Source: JBAXTE01 sp037130365 (lineage in GTDB: Bacteria; Bacteroidota; Bacteroidia; Bacteroidales; WCHB1-69). Taken from it: a stretch of DNA of 64,000 nucleotides. This document shows, piece after piece, positions 41,829-51,922 of the stretch. Numbering within the stretch: the first letter of the stretch is position 1; each line of letters opens with the position of its first letter. The position numbers and the translations under genes are program-made. The notes beneath the pieces are model-generated. The model searched no databases, was not told the origin of the DNA, and saw only the letters and a list, made by a program, of their open reading frames with translations. The stretch lies in NCBI GenBank assembly GCA_037130365.1, contig JBAXTE010000012.1, positions 1-64,000 of the forward strand. Reading direction: 5' to 3'.

Positions 41829-43063
41829 GAGCGTACCTCCTCAATTTTTTTAGTCTTCACTTTAGCGAAAACCGTCCAAAGTGAGCCAATCATCATTAAA
41901 ATTATTCCGATATAAACCATTGGCAGCCAAGGATCGCGGACGAGCATAAACACACTGTAAGGAGAATCGTTACCTAGCTGAGCATCGTAACTGTATTGAT
42001 AAATGGTCCAACCTTCGCAATTAACAGGATTGTTTACAGAAATAATTTTTGATTCCGCACCATTGTCTGATTGGGTGTATATGGTGACTTTAGAACCAAA
42101 ATAAGCAGGTTCAGGGGTAAGCAGACAAAGGATTGTGTCATTACTGATATTAATAACTCTTGTTTGTTGGGCTTGATTTCCAGGAGTCAACCATCCTGAA
42201 ATGGTTTTATTCTCATAACTAGTCAATTCTACAAATGCCGCAGGAATTGTAGCTAAGGCTCCAGGTCTGTTCATCATACTATCTGCCTTGGTTATAGCTT
42301 CTGGATAATATTTTTGAATATTTATGTTATAATTACCAATATTAAGTTCAGTGGGTTTTGTTATTTCAGAAAGTTGATTTCCAGAAATCTTATGTGGCTT
42401 TCCTTGCTCATTCACAATTGCAATTTTAGGTGGGTGAGTGCGCATGACAAAATCCTCCAATTTTATGGCAAGTGGGAGTTCCACCACTTTTTTGTTAGCA
42501 TCATGCCCGTACCATATTACCTGACCTTCATAAACTTGCATTATCAATTCCTCCCGATCAGCAGCTCCCAATAATCCTATAGTAATGGCAATCCATAATC
42601 CTAAATGATTGATTAAGAATGGAATTTTCTGTAATCGAAAAGGAAAGCTGTGTCGCAATGTTGTAAATCCTAAAGTGAGGATTAAGAAAATTGAAGCAGT
42701 TGTAAACATCCATGTATGAACAACCTGATTAAGTCCTAGTGGGAGCGAATTGGGCAAAGTATCTATTTGTGTAATAGTGGCCATGATGATAATCCAAACT
42801 GAGAAAAATAGAATAGCCACTATGGCTGCGGAGGCTGAAGCTAACCATTTGACCCAGAATTGTCGTTTAAAAATAAAATACAAGGCGATAATGCCCACAG
42901 CGAATTCCATTAACAGGTATAAGTTAATTGGAAATTTGAATATGCCAATAGGAATGTTGCCAAAAATTAGCTGAAACAAAAGTGATATAATTCCCATAAT
43001 CAGGAATATAGCAATACTTTTATGTGCTGAGAACACGGTTACAATCTTAGATAATTGGAGCAT
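41825..43063 (-). CDS. resB: Cytochrome c maturation protein ResB (CcsB)
   Basis: The ATG at 43063 gives 412 residues. The longer reading frame to 43138 runs into the promoter and is rejected. Four to five membrane segments in the N-terminal half and one near the C-terminus (about 378-398) enclose an exported beta-rich domain, the layout of ResB/CcsB proteins. It partners with CcsA. A TTG-N20-TATCTTTG promoter lies just upstream. No cytochrome or nitrite reductase gene is adjacent. Confidence 0.88.
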   Translation of the reverse strand: MLQLSKIVTVFSAHKSIAIFLIMGIISLLFQLIFGNIPIGIFKFPINLYLLMEFAVGIIALYFIFKRQFWVKWLASASAAIVAILFFSVWIIIMATITQIDTLPNSLPLGLNQVVHTWMFTTASIFLILTLGFTTLRHSFPFRLQKIPFLINHLGLWIAITIGLLGAADREELIMQVYEGQVIWYGHDANKKVVELPLAIKLEDFVMRTHPPKIAIVNEQGKPHKISGNQLSEITKPTELNIGNYNINIQKYYPEAITKADSMMNRPGALATIPAAFVELTSYENKTISGWLTPGNQAQQTRVINISNDTILCLLTPEPAYFGSKVTIYTQSDNGAESKIISVNNPVNCEGWTIYQYSYDAQLGNDSPYSVFMLVRDPWLPMVYIGIILMMIGSLWTVFAKVKTKKIEEVRS

Positions 43064-43103
43064 AAATTCACATTCGTTCGTGTAAGAATTGTCGTTTCTA
43101 TGA

Positions 43104-43134
43104 CAAAGATAATGACAGCAATCATATAAATCAA
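43104..43134 (-). promoter_or_regulatory. resB-ccsA promoter
   Basis: On the minus strand TTG is followed after 20 bases by TATCTTTG (43104-43111), about 40 bases before the resB ATG. It lies in the gap after the hemerythrin-like gene. Confidence 0.65.
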
Positions 43135-43285
43135 CCAATTCTTTTTGGAAGTGGCATTTTCTTTTCTCGCTCTTCTGCCTTTTTAAGCCAAGTTGGCAAC
43201 ACTTTCGTTTTCCAAGTATCTTTCTCTTCTCGCATCTTTTTTTGAATCTAGACCGATATACAGTTCCGCTAGTTCTTTTATAGAC

Positions 43286-44020
43286 TTAAAAAATTTTCTG
43301 TTCCAGTTCCGCAATTTTTGGAATAAGAACAAAATCTTCCAATCTAGAATGTTCAAGAAGGTCCTTTTCAAATCGGAATAATAGAAACAAAATATGAATA
43401 ACTAAATCATCATCGGGAGCAGAAAAGTACTTCAATAGAATGTTTTTTAAATCAAAAAGCTTGCTAACTATATCGACGTGCTTTTTGTTAAAATCAAGAA
43501 TCTTCGACGAAATTTCAGTGAAATCTTCTTTGGATTTGTTGGATTTTTCGAAGTTAGCTAACTCAACAATATATGGGTAAACAACTTGCTCCTCAAATTC
43601 AATATGGTTGGTAAAATCTTTTACACAATCTTTATAAAACCGTTGAATAAGAGTAGATTTGGTAGATTGTGCATGGCTGACAGTTAATTGATTGATTAGC
43701 TCATTTAATGCCGGAAGTATTGCTTTAAGGTAATATTTATGAGTGTTTTGCAGATACTCTATTAGCGTTTTTGGCTCAATTGCAGGGATGGTGTTGTTAG
43801 AAAAATACTCAGGAAAAGTATACGCATTTATCACCATTAAAAAAAAATCAATATCTAAACCGTCTTGAATACAAATGGATTGAATAGTCTTGTCTCCAAA
43901 ACCAAGTTTTATTCCTAAACTATTAATTACAGAAAGTAAATGGTAATTCGCATGAATTACTTCACACATCTTAGTGCTTTTATTAAATAGGGAATGTTCT
44001 TTCCTTTTATGTAACATCAT
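43286..44020 (-). CDS. Hemerythrin-like di-iron protein, RIC/YtfE-type
   Basis: The 244-residue protein has an N-terminal segment (about 20-70, HANYHLLSVINSLGIKLGFGDKTI) like the ScdA_N/DUF1858 region of iron-sulfur repair proteins. A four-helix hemerythrin domain follows. Candidate iron ligands are H in NTHKYYL, H and E in FTNHIEFEEQ, H in KKHVDIV, and H and E in LLEHSRLED. RIC proteins repair clusters damaged by nitric oxide or oxidants. It precedes resB-ccsA in the same direction, but those genes have their own promoter. Confidence 0.75.
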   Translation of the reverse strand: MMLHKRKEHSLFNKSTKMCEVIHANYHLLSVINSLGIKLGFGDKTIQSICIQDGLDIDFFLMVINAYTFPEYFSNNTIPAIEPKTLIEYLQNTHKYYLKAILPALNELINQLTVSHAQSTKSTLIQRFYKDCVKDFTNHIEFEEQVVYPYIVELANFEKSNKSKEDFTEISSKILDFNKKHVDIVSKLFDLKNILLKYFSAPDDDLVIHILFLLFRFEKDLLEHSRLEDFVLIPKIAELEQKIF

Positions 44021-44135
44021 ACTAATCTTTAAACATAAACACCTAGATCAAGGCATTGTTTGAAAAAAAGATACTAATGATTGTTAAATCTATTTATTTT
44101 TGAAATTATAACAAAACCCAGAAAAAAGCAGTCAA

Positions 44136-45452
44136 CTATTTTTTTCTCATTCTAGTTATAAAAGCATCTGTATATCCAAGTGAAATTAACTCTTTTTGGC
44201 GTAATATTGCTTCTGATTTAGTTTTATACTTGCCTGTCAAATAGCGTTTCATACCTTTCTTATATGCTGAAATGCGAAGATCAGTTACCTTGCTGAAATA
44301 ATCATTACGCATATTTCCAGCTCCAACTTGAACAGAATAATAATGGTCTAAGTCTGAGTTTTGAGAATTTTTACTATTGTCAACAATTTCAATTTCTACA
44401 GGTGTTCCCAAAATTGGGAAAAGAACCTTCAACGCTGTGGTATCAACAGCTGGAGTTTGGATATTATTGACAACAATTGTGTTGGTTGTATCTTTAGGAA
44501 TCATACTCTTTGAATACTCTATGCGTTGAATAAATTCAGGTTTAAAAACAACATAGTCATTCGGGTAAACAGCATTAAATGCTTCAAAATCAGCTAATGC
44601 TTGTTTGTGATTTCCTATGATTTGGTTAGCAATTCCTGAATAATATTTTACAAATGAAGGGCAGTCAAGGCCAATACTACAATCTTTAAAACTACTCGAA
44701 TTTTTATCTGCAACTGTAAAATAATTAGTGGCAAAATTATTAAGTGGTTTGATATTTAACATGCAAATTCCCATCAAATAATTCAAATTTGGTTCGTTAG
44801 GATATTCTTTCAGCATCTCTTTGATTTGCAATAATGCTTCAATTTTATCGTCATTGATAATATCCATAACTTTTGCAAGCTTATTTTTAAATACATTATC
44901 AATTTTTTTTGTATTAACTCTTGATTCCGTTATATTTTGATTTTCAGTTGATGTAAACAACGCTGGATATTCTTTAGCAATGTTTTTCTTTTTCTTTGCA
45001 TCGTTTAAAACTAATCTATCTGAACTATATGATTTAGAGTTTTTTAGATATTCATCATATTTTTTAATTGCAATGTCATTTTGACCCAGATAGTGATAAC
45101 ATAGAGCTTGGAAATATACCGTTTCGTTGGGTGCTTGGATGCTACTTGCCGTATTTTTGTATGTTGTGGCAATATTTTGAGCTGCTTTGTTAAAATGATG
45201 TAAGGCAATGTTTTTGTCGAAAACAAGATAAAAATTACATAATCCAGCGTAAAATTCCAAGTTCGCATTATTGGTATTTACTTGTAACATCGCAGAAATA
45301 ACTGGCATGGCACTTTTATAATCATCATTCTGAATATAATTCATGGCTTGTTTAAATTGTAAATCATATTCCTTTGTTGGTGTACCAGAGAATGCCATTT
45401 GAGAATATAGAAGTACTAATAAACAGATTATTGCGTGTTTAATGTTTTTCAT
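44136..45452 (-). CDS. Exported TPR-repeat protein with C-terminal SPOR domain
   Basis: The ATG at 45452 gives 438 residues. A TTG at 45488 lies inside the -7 box. The signal peptide (residues 1-23) ends QMAFSG. Two clusters of TPR-like helical pairs follow, for example AMNYIQNDDYKSAMPVISAML and LNYLMGICML. The last 70 residues, starting YYSVQVGAG and containing YKTKSEAILRQKELISLGY, form a SPOR domain, which binds denuded peptidoglycan strands. The protein probably acts in cell-envelope biogenesis. A Pro-poor Asn/Thr-rich linker joins the parts. Confidence 0.8.
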   Translation of the reverse strand: MKNIKHAIICLLVLLYSQMAFSGTPTKEYDLQFKQAMNYIQNDDYKSAMPVISAMLQVNTNNANLEFYAGLCNFYLVFDKNIALHHFNKAAQNIATTYKNTASSIQAPNETVYFQALCYHYLGQNDIAIKKYDEYLKNSKSYSSDRLVLNDAKKKKNIAKEYPALFTSTENQNITESRVNTKKIDNVFKNKLAKVMDIINDDKIEALLQIKEMLKEYPNEPNLNYLMGICMLNIKPLNNFATNYFTVADKNSSSFKDCSIGLDCPSFVKYYSGIANQIIGNHKQALADFEAFNAVYPNDYVVFKPEFIQRIEYSKSMIPKDTTNTIVVNNIQTPAVDTTALKVLFPILGTPVEIEIVDNSKNSQNSDLDHYYSVQVGAGNMRNDYFSKVTDLRISAYKKGMKRYLTGKYKTKSEAILRQKELISLGYTDAFITRMRKK

Positions 45453-45485
45453 AAGATCTTTTTTTTCATTGTGACTAATTTTATG

Positions 45486-45493
45486 CAAAGATA
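45486..45493 (-). promoter_or_regulatory. -7 box of the TPR-SPOR gene
   Basis: TATCTTTG on the minus strand lies 33 bases before the ATG at 45452. Arms TAATTTTGT/ACAAAATTA flank the upstream 45 bases. Confidence 0.6.
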
Positions 45494-45785
45494 AATAATT
45501 TTGTCTTAATGTAATATTAATTAATCCACAAAATTACATGTTTTAAAAATATTCGTGTGAATTTTTGATTTTTTTCGCAATTATTTTGTAATTTTTAGTC
45601 GAATTCACCGCAGATGATGTCCGTGTATATGCTAATCAACTGATGATTTTTATACTTTTTAGAATTTTTATCGTTTCAAAAAAAAAAATCGAAAGATTTC
45701 AGAATATTAATATTCAATATTTTCTGTTTTTTATTTTTGATATTAATTTAATGATTAAATTGCATCAAGTAAATTCAACTCAATT
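45494..45785. other. AT-rich intergenic region between divergent genes
   Basis: Apart from the leftward promoter of the TPR-SPOR gene I see no frame, hairpin or RNA. No convincing promoter for the HD-domain gene at 45786 was found. Confidence 0.5.
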
Positions 45786-47873
45786 ATGATGATAAGAAAT
45801 GTATTTGAACGTTTAAACTTTATTATTCGAAAATCCATTCGCAATTACACCCATTTGTTCAGATTTTTAGCCTTTTTATTGACGGCTTCTCTAATACTGT
45901 TTTTTTATCCAAGTGACATGCATTTTAAATATGATTATAGGAAGAACAAACCGTGGCTATACAAAGATTTAATTGCTCCTTTTGATTTTTCTATAAATAA
46001 AACGGATGAGGATATTAAACAAGAGAAGGATATTGCAAAACAAAATGTTCTTCCTTATTATTTACTTGATTCTTCGTTAACTCAAACAAAAAAAAATGAA
46101 TTTAAAATTGCTCTTCAAGATTGTCAAGAAACTGGAATCCCTGTTAACATTACTGCAAATGAAGCAATTAAACTTCAATCGATTATTGATACTATTTATA
46201 CACGAGGAGTAATCCAAAATCAAAGTAAAGAAAACAATCCACCTCAAGCTCCATTAATAAGATTAATTATTCACGACAAAGCCGAAACCGTTCGTAGAGA
46301 ACGTTTTTTTACAATTCTCACAGCAGATGAATATATTAATACAAAATTAGCTCAGTTGGGATTTAAAGAAATCACTCCAATAAAATCTTTTATTGAAAGT
46401 TTTTTAATTCAAAATATTGTATATGACGGTATTACAACTGCAAAAGAACTCGAAACTGCTTATGATAACTTGTCTCCAACGTATGGTCTGATTCAAAAAG
46501 GGGAACGAATTATTTCTAAAGGGGAGTTGGTTAGTCTCGAAAAATATCAGATAATATATTCCTTAGAGATGCAATATAACGGTGCTTCTAGCAAATCCGA
46601 ATCTGGATTTTGGGTGTTATTTGGACAAATATTCATGGTTGTAATTATCTTATTTATTCTGTTTTTCTATATTTATTTGTTCGACAAAAGGGTCTATTTT
46701 CGATTAAAACGTATCGTGCTTTTATGTTCTGTTTTTTTGTCTATGGTTGTGTTTGCTTCTCTCTGCCAATCTAACTTTCCGGATTATATTACAGCTTTTC
46801 CGTTCTGTTTATTTGCGGTAGCATATAAAGTTTTTTTTAGCTCTAGAGTTTCAATATTGACTTATGTAATTGGCGTGTTATTAGTTGGTTCGTTTGTCTC
46901 GAATGGATTTGAGTTTGTCTTAATTCAGATCTTGGTTGGCGTTGCTTCAATTTTAAGTTTAAAGTCTTTGCATCATCGAGCTCAATTTGTTACCACTGCC
47001 GCATTAGTATTTGTGCTTTATCTTTCAATTTATATAGTTAGAATTTTAATGTTCGAAGGCGGTTTTGACTCTGTTGATACCGACCAATTATGGTTGTATT
47101 CGATTAGCGCTGGACTTACGCTTTTAGCTTATCCATATTTATATTTGTTAGAGCGAATTTTCAGGATGGTTACTGATTTTACACTCCTTGAACTATCAAA
47201 TACTAATTTACCATTACTTCGAGAGTTGGCATCTAAAGCTCCAGGAACTTTTTATCACTCAATTGTCGTCGCGAATATTGCGGAGGAAGTAATTCATAAA
47301 ATTAATGGCAATATGCTTTTAGTGCGCACGGGAGCTTTGTACCACGATATTGGGAAATTAGCAAATCCATCATTTTTTATTGAAAACCAACATGGAGTAA
47401 ACCCACACGACAACATACCACCTAACGAGAGCGCCGCAATTCTTATTAATCATGTAACAGAAGGCATTGCAATTGCTCGAAAACATAATCTTCCTGATGA
47501 AATTATGGGCTTTATTCGTACTCATCATGGAACTCGAAAAACTGCTTTCTTTTACAATAAGTTTGTGCTTGAAAACCCTGAGATTCCTGCTAATAATTCG
47601 TTTTTTACATATCAAGGACCATCTCCTCGAACTAAAGAGGAAGCAGTTCTAATGCTTGCAGATATTTTTGAAGCGGCTACACGAAGTATGAAAGTGCCAT
47701 CTAAAGAAAATATTTCCTCTTTTGTGGACAATATGATTGAAAAATTAATTGTAACTCAGCAGTTTAATCAAGCAAATATTACGTTCAAAGATTTATTGGT
47801 TATAAAAGAATCTTTTAAAAGTCAGCTTGTAAATATGTATCACAAAAGAGTAGAATACCCTAAATCAAATTAG
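45786..47873 (+). CDS. 7TM-HD phosphohydrolase, PgpH-type c-di-AMP phosphodiesterase
   Basis: The 695-residue protein starts with one membrane segment (about 25-40) and an extracytoplasmic 7TMR-HDED domain (about 60-270). Seven or more membrane segments (about 275-470) and a cytoplasmic HD domain follow. The HD motif is H520-D521 in LYHDIGKLANP, with NPHDNIPPNES and RTHHGT as further metal ligands. The layout matches Listeria PgpH, which degrades c-di-AMP. This second messenger controls osmolyte balance and the envelope. The diadenylate cyclase gene is not in the window. Its 3' end overlaps WbqC by 14 bases, tail to tail. Confidence 0.9.
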   Translation: MMIRNVFERLNFIIRKSIRNYTHLFRFLAFLLTASLILFFYPSDMHFKYDYRKNKPWLYKDLIAPFDFSINKTDEDIKQEKDIAKQNVLPYYLLDSSLTQTKKNEFKIALQDCQETGIPVNITANEAIKLQSIIDTIYTRGVIQNQSKENNPPQAPLIRLIIHDKAETVRRERFFTILTADEYINTKLAQLGFKEITPIKSFIESFLIQNIVYDGITTAKELETAYDNLSPTYGLIQKGERIISKGELVSLEKYQIIYSLEMQYNGASSKSESGFWVLFGQIFMVVIILFILFFYIYLFDKRVYFRLKRIVLLCSVFLSMVVFASLCQSNFPDYITAFPFCLFAVAYKVFFSSRVSILTYVIGVLLVGSFVSNGFEFVLIQILVGVASILSLKSLHHRAQFVTTAALVFVLYLSIYIVRILMFEGGFDSVDTDQLWLYSISAGLTLLAYPYLYLLERIFRMVTDFTLLELSNTNLPLLRELASKAPGTFYHSIVVANIAEEVIHKINGNMLLVRTGALYHDIGKLANPSFFIENQHGVNPHDNIPPNESAAILINHVTEGIAIARKHNLPDEIMGFIRTHHGTRKTAFFYNKFVLENPEIPANNSFFTYQGPSPRTKEEAVLMLADIFEAATRSMKVPSKENISSFVDNMIEKLIVTQQFNQANITFKDLLVIKESFKSQLVNMYHKRVEYPKSN

Positions 47874-48495
47874 TCTTTTGCATGCTTTGTAAATAAATTG
47901 GACAGTAATTTCCTTGATTGAAAATTAAATCTAAAATGCTAACTGGAGAGGTAAATGGATGCTTGTAATCAAAAACCTGTGGATATTCGGGGATGCAATA
48001 TATTGTTTTTCCTTGTTTATGAATTTGATGAATATCCCTTAAATCAATCACATCCAAAGGTGATTTAATAAAAGTATTGGAATGATTTACTGATAGCTTT
48101 TTGCCAATGATTTTAAAAATTATTTGTAGAACCTCTTGGTTGAAATCTACAAGCAACTGTTTTTCTTGTTGATAAATGGGACTTAATAAATCGGCATAAT
48201 ACTCATAAAAGGGTGAACGATTATACGCAGACTTTATCGCTTGCCAATGATCGTGTTGCCAGTTTTCAGTGTTGTCAATCGTTATTTCGTTAATGGGAGT
48301 GTGGTTGCCTTTTGGCTTATTAACAGGAATAGATAATGAGAGCGGACCATTTGCAGTTAATATAATTGCTCTGTTTCGGTAGGTTCGCTTCTGATAATTT
48401 TCGCAATATTCAATTTCAACCTCCGATGCTTCCATTATCGCTTTGATGTAGTCGATTGGAGGAAGATATGCGGTAGTTAGCAATATTTTTGTCAT
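47860..48495 (-). CDS. WbqC-family protein
   Basis: The ATG at 48495 gives 211 residues and the usual start TKILLTTAYLPPIDYIKAI. WbqC proteins were first seen in O-antigen clusters, and their activity is not settled. Conserved blocks KRTYRNRAIILTANGPLSLSIPV and HDHWQAIKSAYNRSPFYEYY match the family. It lies 106 bases after secA in the same direction, with a terminator between. Confidence 0.85.
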   Translation of the reverse strand: MTKILLTTAYLPPIDYIKAIMEASEVEIEYCENYQKRTYRNRAIILTANGPLSLSIPVNKPKGNHTPINEITIDNTENWQHDHWQAIKSAYNRSPFYEYYADLLSPIYQQEKQLLVDFNQEVLQIIFKIIGKKLSVNHSNTFIKSPLDVIDLRDIHQIHKQGKTIYCIPEYPQVFDYKHPFTSPVSILDLIFNQGNYCPIYLQSMQKTNLI

Positions 48496-48533
48496 AGGTT
48501 TTTTGCTATCAATGGTTGAATTTTTCTGCTTAT

Positions 48534-48572
48534 AAAACAATAAGTCATGTTGTAAAAAGACATGACTTATTG
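48534..48572 (-). terminator. Terminator of secA
   Basis: A perfect 12-bp stem (48538-48549 with 48561-48572) with an 11-base loop is followed on the minus strand by TTTTATA. It lies 29 bases after the secA stop. Confidence 0.82.
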
Positions 48573-48600
48573 TGGTTTTTAAAAGTGTTAGTTATAAACT

Positions 48601-51600
48601 TTAGTCTTTACCATGACAATTCTTAAATTTCTTTCCACTTCCACAAGGACAAGGGTCATTGCGCCCTACCTTTTTTTCCACATGAACAGGAGATGGTTTC
48701 TGAACTTCCGATGTCCGTTGATTTACAACATCTTCTCTTCCAGTTTGAAGGCGGTTCGTGTCAGATTTTGGGAGCCGTGCTTCGCTGATATTTGTGGTCT
48801 CCTCAAGAGGTAATTTCCCTTTGTTTAGGAACGAAATTATTTCCTTATTTACTCTTTGTACCATTAGTTTAAATAGCTCAAATGATTCAAATTTGTATAT
48901 TAACAATGGATCTTTTTGTTCGTAAGAAGCATTTTGAACCGATTGTTTTAATTCATCCATTTCACGAAGATGTTCTTTCCATGCATCGTCTATTACGGCA
49001 AGTGTAATTCCTTTTTCAATTGAAACTGTAATCTCTTTTCCGCCCGAATCGTAACACTTTTTTAATGGAGCTATTACTTGCAAAGTCTTGTGACCATCGT
49101 TTATCGGAAGCGCTATGTTTTCGTATTTATGACCTTCGTTTTCAAATACATTTTTAATGATAGGATATGCTTTGTTTGCAAGAATCAACGTTCGAGTTTT
49201 GTAATTTGGATAAACAACATCATATAATTTATCTGTTAAAACTGTTGATTTTTCAGCATAAAATTCATTTTCAGTAAATGGATTTTCAATTGCAAATGCT
49301 GAAATAATATCAATATCAAATTCTGAAAAATTATGCTTTTCTTGATGATCTGAAATTAATTGCTCACATAAATCATAAAAATTATTAGAGATATCAATAG
49401 AAAGTTTGTCGCCATACAAAGCGTTTTTTCTCTTTTGATAAATTGATTCCCGTTGCTTGTTCATCACATCATCGTATTCTAACAATCGTTTACGAATGCC
49501 AAAATTGTTCTCTTCAACCTTTTTTTGAGCTCTTTCAATTGATTTGGTAATCATAGAGTGTTGAATAACTTCACCTTCTTTAAGCCCAAGTCTATCCATA
49601 ACACTAGCAATTCTGTTTGAGCCAAATAAACGCATCAAATCATCCTCTAGAGAAACATAGAATTGGGATGAACCGGGATCTCCTTGTCTACCAGCACGTC
49701 CTCTTAATTGTCTGTCAACACGACGAGAATCATGTCGCTCTGTGCCAATAATTGCTAATCCTCCAAGTTCTTGAACTCCTTTTCCTAGTTTAATATCTGT
49801 ACCACGACCTGCCATGTTGGTAGAAATCGTAACTGCTCCAATTTGTCCTGCTTTAGCAACAATATCTGCTTCTCGTTGGTGTAATTTAGCATTAAGAACG
49901 GTATGTTCAATCTTTCGTAATGTCAACATACGGCTTATTAATTCCGATGTTTCTACGGATGTTGTTCCAACTAAAACAGGAGTTCCTTTTTGATTTAACT
50001 CACGAATTTCATCGATTACTGCGTTATATTTCTCACGTTTTGTTTTAAATACAAAATCTTCTTTGTCAATTCTTGCAATTGCTCTATTTGTAGGAATTAC
50101 AACCACATCCAATTTATAGATATCCCAAAGCTCACCCGATTCTGTTTCTGCAGTACCAGTCATCCCAGCGAGTTTGTTGTACATTCTAAAATAATTTTGA
50201 AGTGTAATGGTTGCATACGTTTGAGTAGCTGCTTCTACCTTTACATTTTCTTTTGCCTCTATTGCTTGGTGTAAGCCGTCGGAATAACGGCGACCTTCCA
50301 TAATACGACCTGTTTGCTCATCAACAATTTTAATTTTATTGTCAATAATTACATATTCTATATCAATTTCAAAAAGCGTATATGCTTTCATTAATTGCTG
50401 TATGGTGTGAAGTCGTTCGGAAGCAATTGCAAATTCTCTGTATATTTCGTTTTTGACTTCAATTTTTTCTAAAGATGAAAGGTTTTGCTTTTCTAAATCA
50501 GCAATTTCTGCTCCTACATCTGGAATAATAAACATTTTTTTCTGCTCTGTATTAACCGAAACAAGGTCAATACCCTTATCCATGATATCTACAGAATTCA
50601 ACTTTTCGTCGATTACAAAAAACAGTGCATCATCAATAATATGCATGTGCTTATTTTGCTCAGCCATATAATAACCTTCTGTTTTCAATAACAGCTGTTT
50701 CATACCAGTACCACTGAGAAACTTAATAAGCGCTTTGTTTTTTGGAAGTCCACGATGAGCAGTAAATAAGAGTTTGGCACCTTCTTTATATTCCTCGGAG
50801 TTCTCGGGTTGCTCTAGGAGTCCTTTTGCGTCGGCTAATATTTTCGTAACCATTGTTCTTTGAGCATTGTATAGCTTTTCAACAATAGGTTTGTAGTTGT
50901 TAAACTCTTGCTGATCGCCTTTTGGAGTAGGACCAGAAATAATTAATGGAGTACGAGCATCATCAATTAACACCGAGTCAACTTCATCTACAATAGCGTA
51001 ATTATGAGGACGTTGAACGATTTCAAATACATTGCGAGCCATATTATCACGAAGATAATCAAAGCCAAATTCGTTATTCGTGCCATATGTAATATCGGCC
51101 ATATAGGCTTGTTTCCGCTCGTCGCTGTTGGGTTCATGTTTATCGATGCAATCGACAGATAATCCATGGAATTCAAAGATTGGTCCCATCCATTCAGAGT
51201 CACGACGTGCTAGATAATCATTTACAGTTACTAAATGAACTCCTTTTCCTGGTAAAGCATTTAGAAAAACAGGAAGTGTTGCTACCAATGTTTTTCCTTC
51301 ACCAGTACCCATTTCAGCAATTTTTCCTTGATGGAGGATAATTCCACCGATAAACTGAACATCATAATGGCACATATCCCAAACCATTTCGGTTCCACCA
51401 GCCATCCATCTATTTTTCCATCGAGCTTTATCTCCAACAATCTCAATATTGTCTTTGCGTGCAGCTAAATTTCGGTCGAAATCAGTTGCGGTGACTTCTA
51501 CAATCTCGTTTTCTTTGAATCTTAAAGCAGTTTCGCGAACCACAGCAAACGCCTCAGGAAGAATTTCATTTAATACTTCTTGCGATTTATCATAAGAAAT

Positions 51601-51882
51601 CTTTTCTAATTGTTCTAAGCTATGATACAAATCTTCTTTAATTTCAATATCCATATCATATTCGCTGTCTAATCGCTCACGAATTGAGGATATTTCTTGC
51701 TCTTCTTCTTGAATATAAGCAGCGATTTTTGCTTTAAATTCTGCGGTTTTTGCTCGAAGCTGATCGTTCGTATAGTGCTGTATTTCCTTGTGAACCTCGA
51801 TGCACTTATTCAAGATTGGACGAATAGATTTAATATCTTTATCTGATTTTGTACCAAATAATTTTTGTAATATTGAAGCCAT
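48601..51882 (-). CDS. secA: Preprotein translocase ATPase SecA
   Basis: SecA drives proteins through SecYEG. The 1093-residue protein has MGTGEGKTLVATLP (Walker A), DEVDSVLIDDARTPLIISG (Walker B region), TNMAGRGTDIKLG, GRAGRQGDPGSSQFYVSLED, the helical scaffold, and the C-terminal zinc motif CPCGSGKKFKNCHG. It is longer than the E. coli protein (901 residues) because of insertions typical of this phylum. It is monocistronic with its own promoter and terminator. Confidence 0.97.
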   Translation of the reverse strand: MASILQKLFGTKSDKDIKSIRPILNKCIEVHKEIQHYTNDQLRAKTAEFKAKIAAYIQEEEQEISSIRERLDSEYDMDIEIKEDLYHSLEQLEKISYDKSQEVLNEILPEAFAVVRETALRFKENEIVEVTATDFDRNLAARKDNIEIVGDKARWKNRWMAGGTEMVWDMCHYDVQFIGGIILHQGKIAEMGTGEGKTLVATLPVFLNALPGKGVHLVTVNDYLARRDSEWMGPIFEFHGLSVDCIDKHEPNSDERKQAYMADITYGTNNEFGFDYLRDNMARNVFEIVQRPHNYAIVDEVDSVLIDDARTPLIISGPTPKGDQQEFNNYKPIVEKLYNAQRTMVTKILADAKGLLEQPENSEEYKEGAKLLFTAHRGLPKNKALIKFLSGTGMKQLLLKTEGYYMAEQNKHMHIIDDALFFVIDEKLNSVDIMDKGIDLVSVNTEQKKMFIIPDVGAEIADLEKQNLSSLEKIEVKNEIYREFAIASERLHTIQQLMKAYTLFEIDIEYVIIDNKIKIVDEQTGRIMEGRRYSDGLHQAIEAKENVKVEAATQTYATITLQNYFRMYNKLAGMTGTAETESGELWDIYKLDVVVIPTNRAIARIDKEDFVFKTKREKYNAVIDEIRELNQKGTPVLVGTTSVETSELISRMLTLRKIEHTVLNAKLHQREADIVAKAGQIGAVTISTNMAGRGTDIKLGKGVQELGGLAIIGTERHDSRRVDRQLRGRAGRQGDPGSSQFYVSLEDDLMRLFGSNRIASVMDRLGLKEGEVIQHSMITKSIERAQKKVEENNFGIRKRLLEYDDVMNKQRESIYQKRKNALYGDKLSIDISNNFYDLCEQLISDHQEKHNFSEFDIDIISAFAIENPFTENEFYAEKSTVLTDKLYDVVYPNYKTRTLILANKAYPIIKNVFENEGHKYENIALPINDGHKTLQVIAPLKKCYDSGGKEITVSIEKGITLAVIDDAWKEHLREMDELKQSVQNASYEQKDPLLIYKFESFELFKLMVQRVNKEIISFLNKGKLPLEETTNISEARLPKSDTNRLQTGREDVVNQRTSEVQKPSPVHVEKKVGRNDPCPCGSGKKFKNCHGKD

Positions 51883-51922
51883 ATTTGTGTTTAATTTGAG
51901 ATATTTAATATAAGTAAAACTT

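Noticed and set aside
43064..43138. N-terminal extension of resB
   Set aside because: It would translate the -7 box. The ATG at 43063 fits the membrane topology of the family.
41025..44020. A nitrite reductase (nrf) cluster around ccsA-resB
   Set aside because: No NrfA or NrfH gene or CxxCH-rich frame is present nearby.
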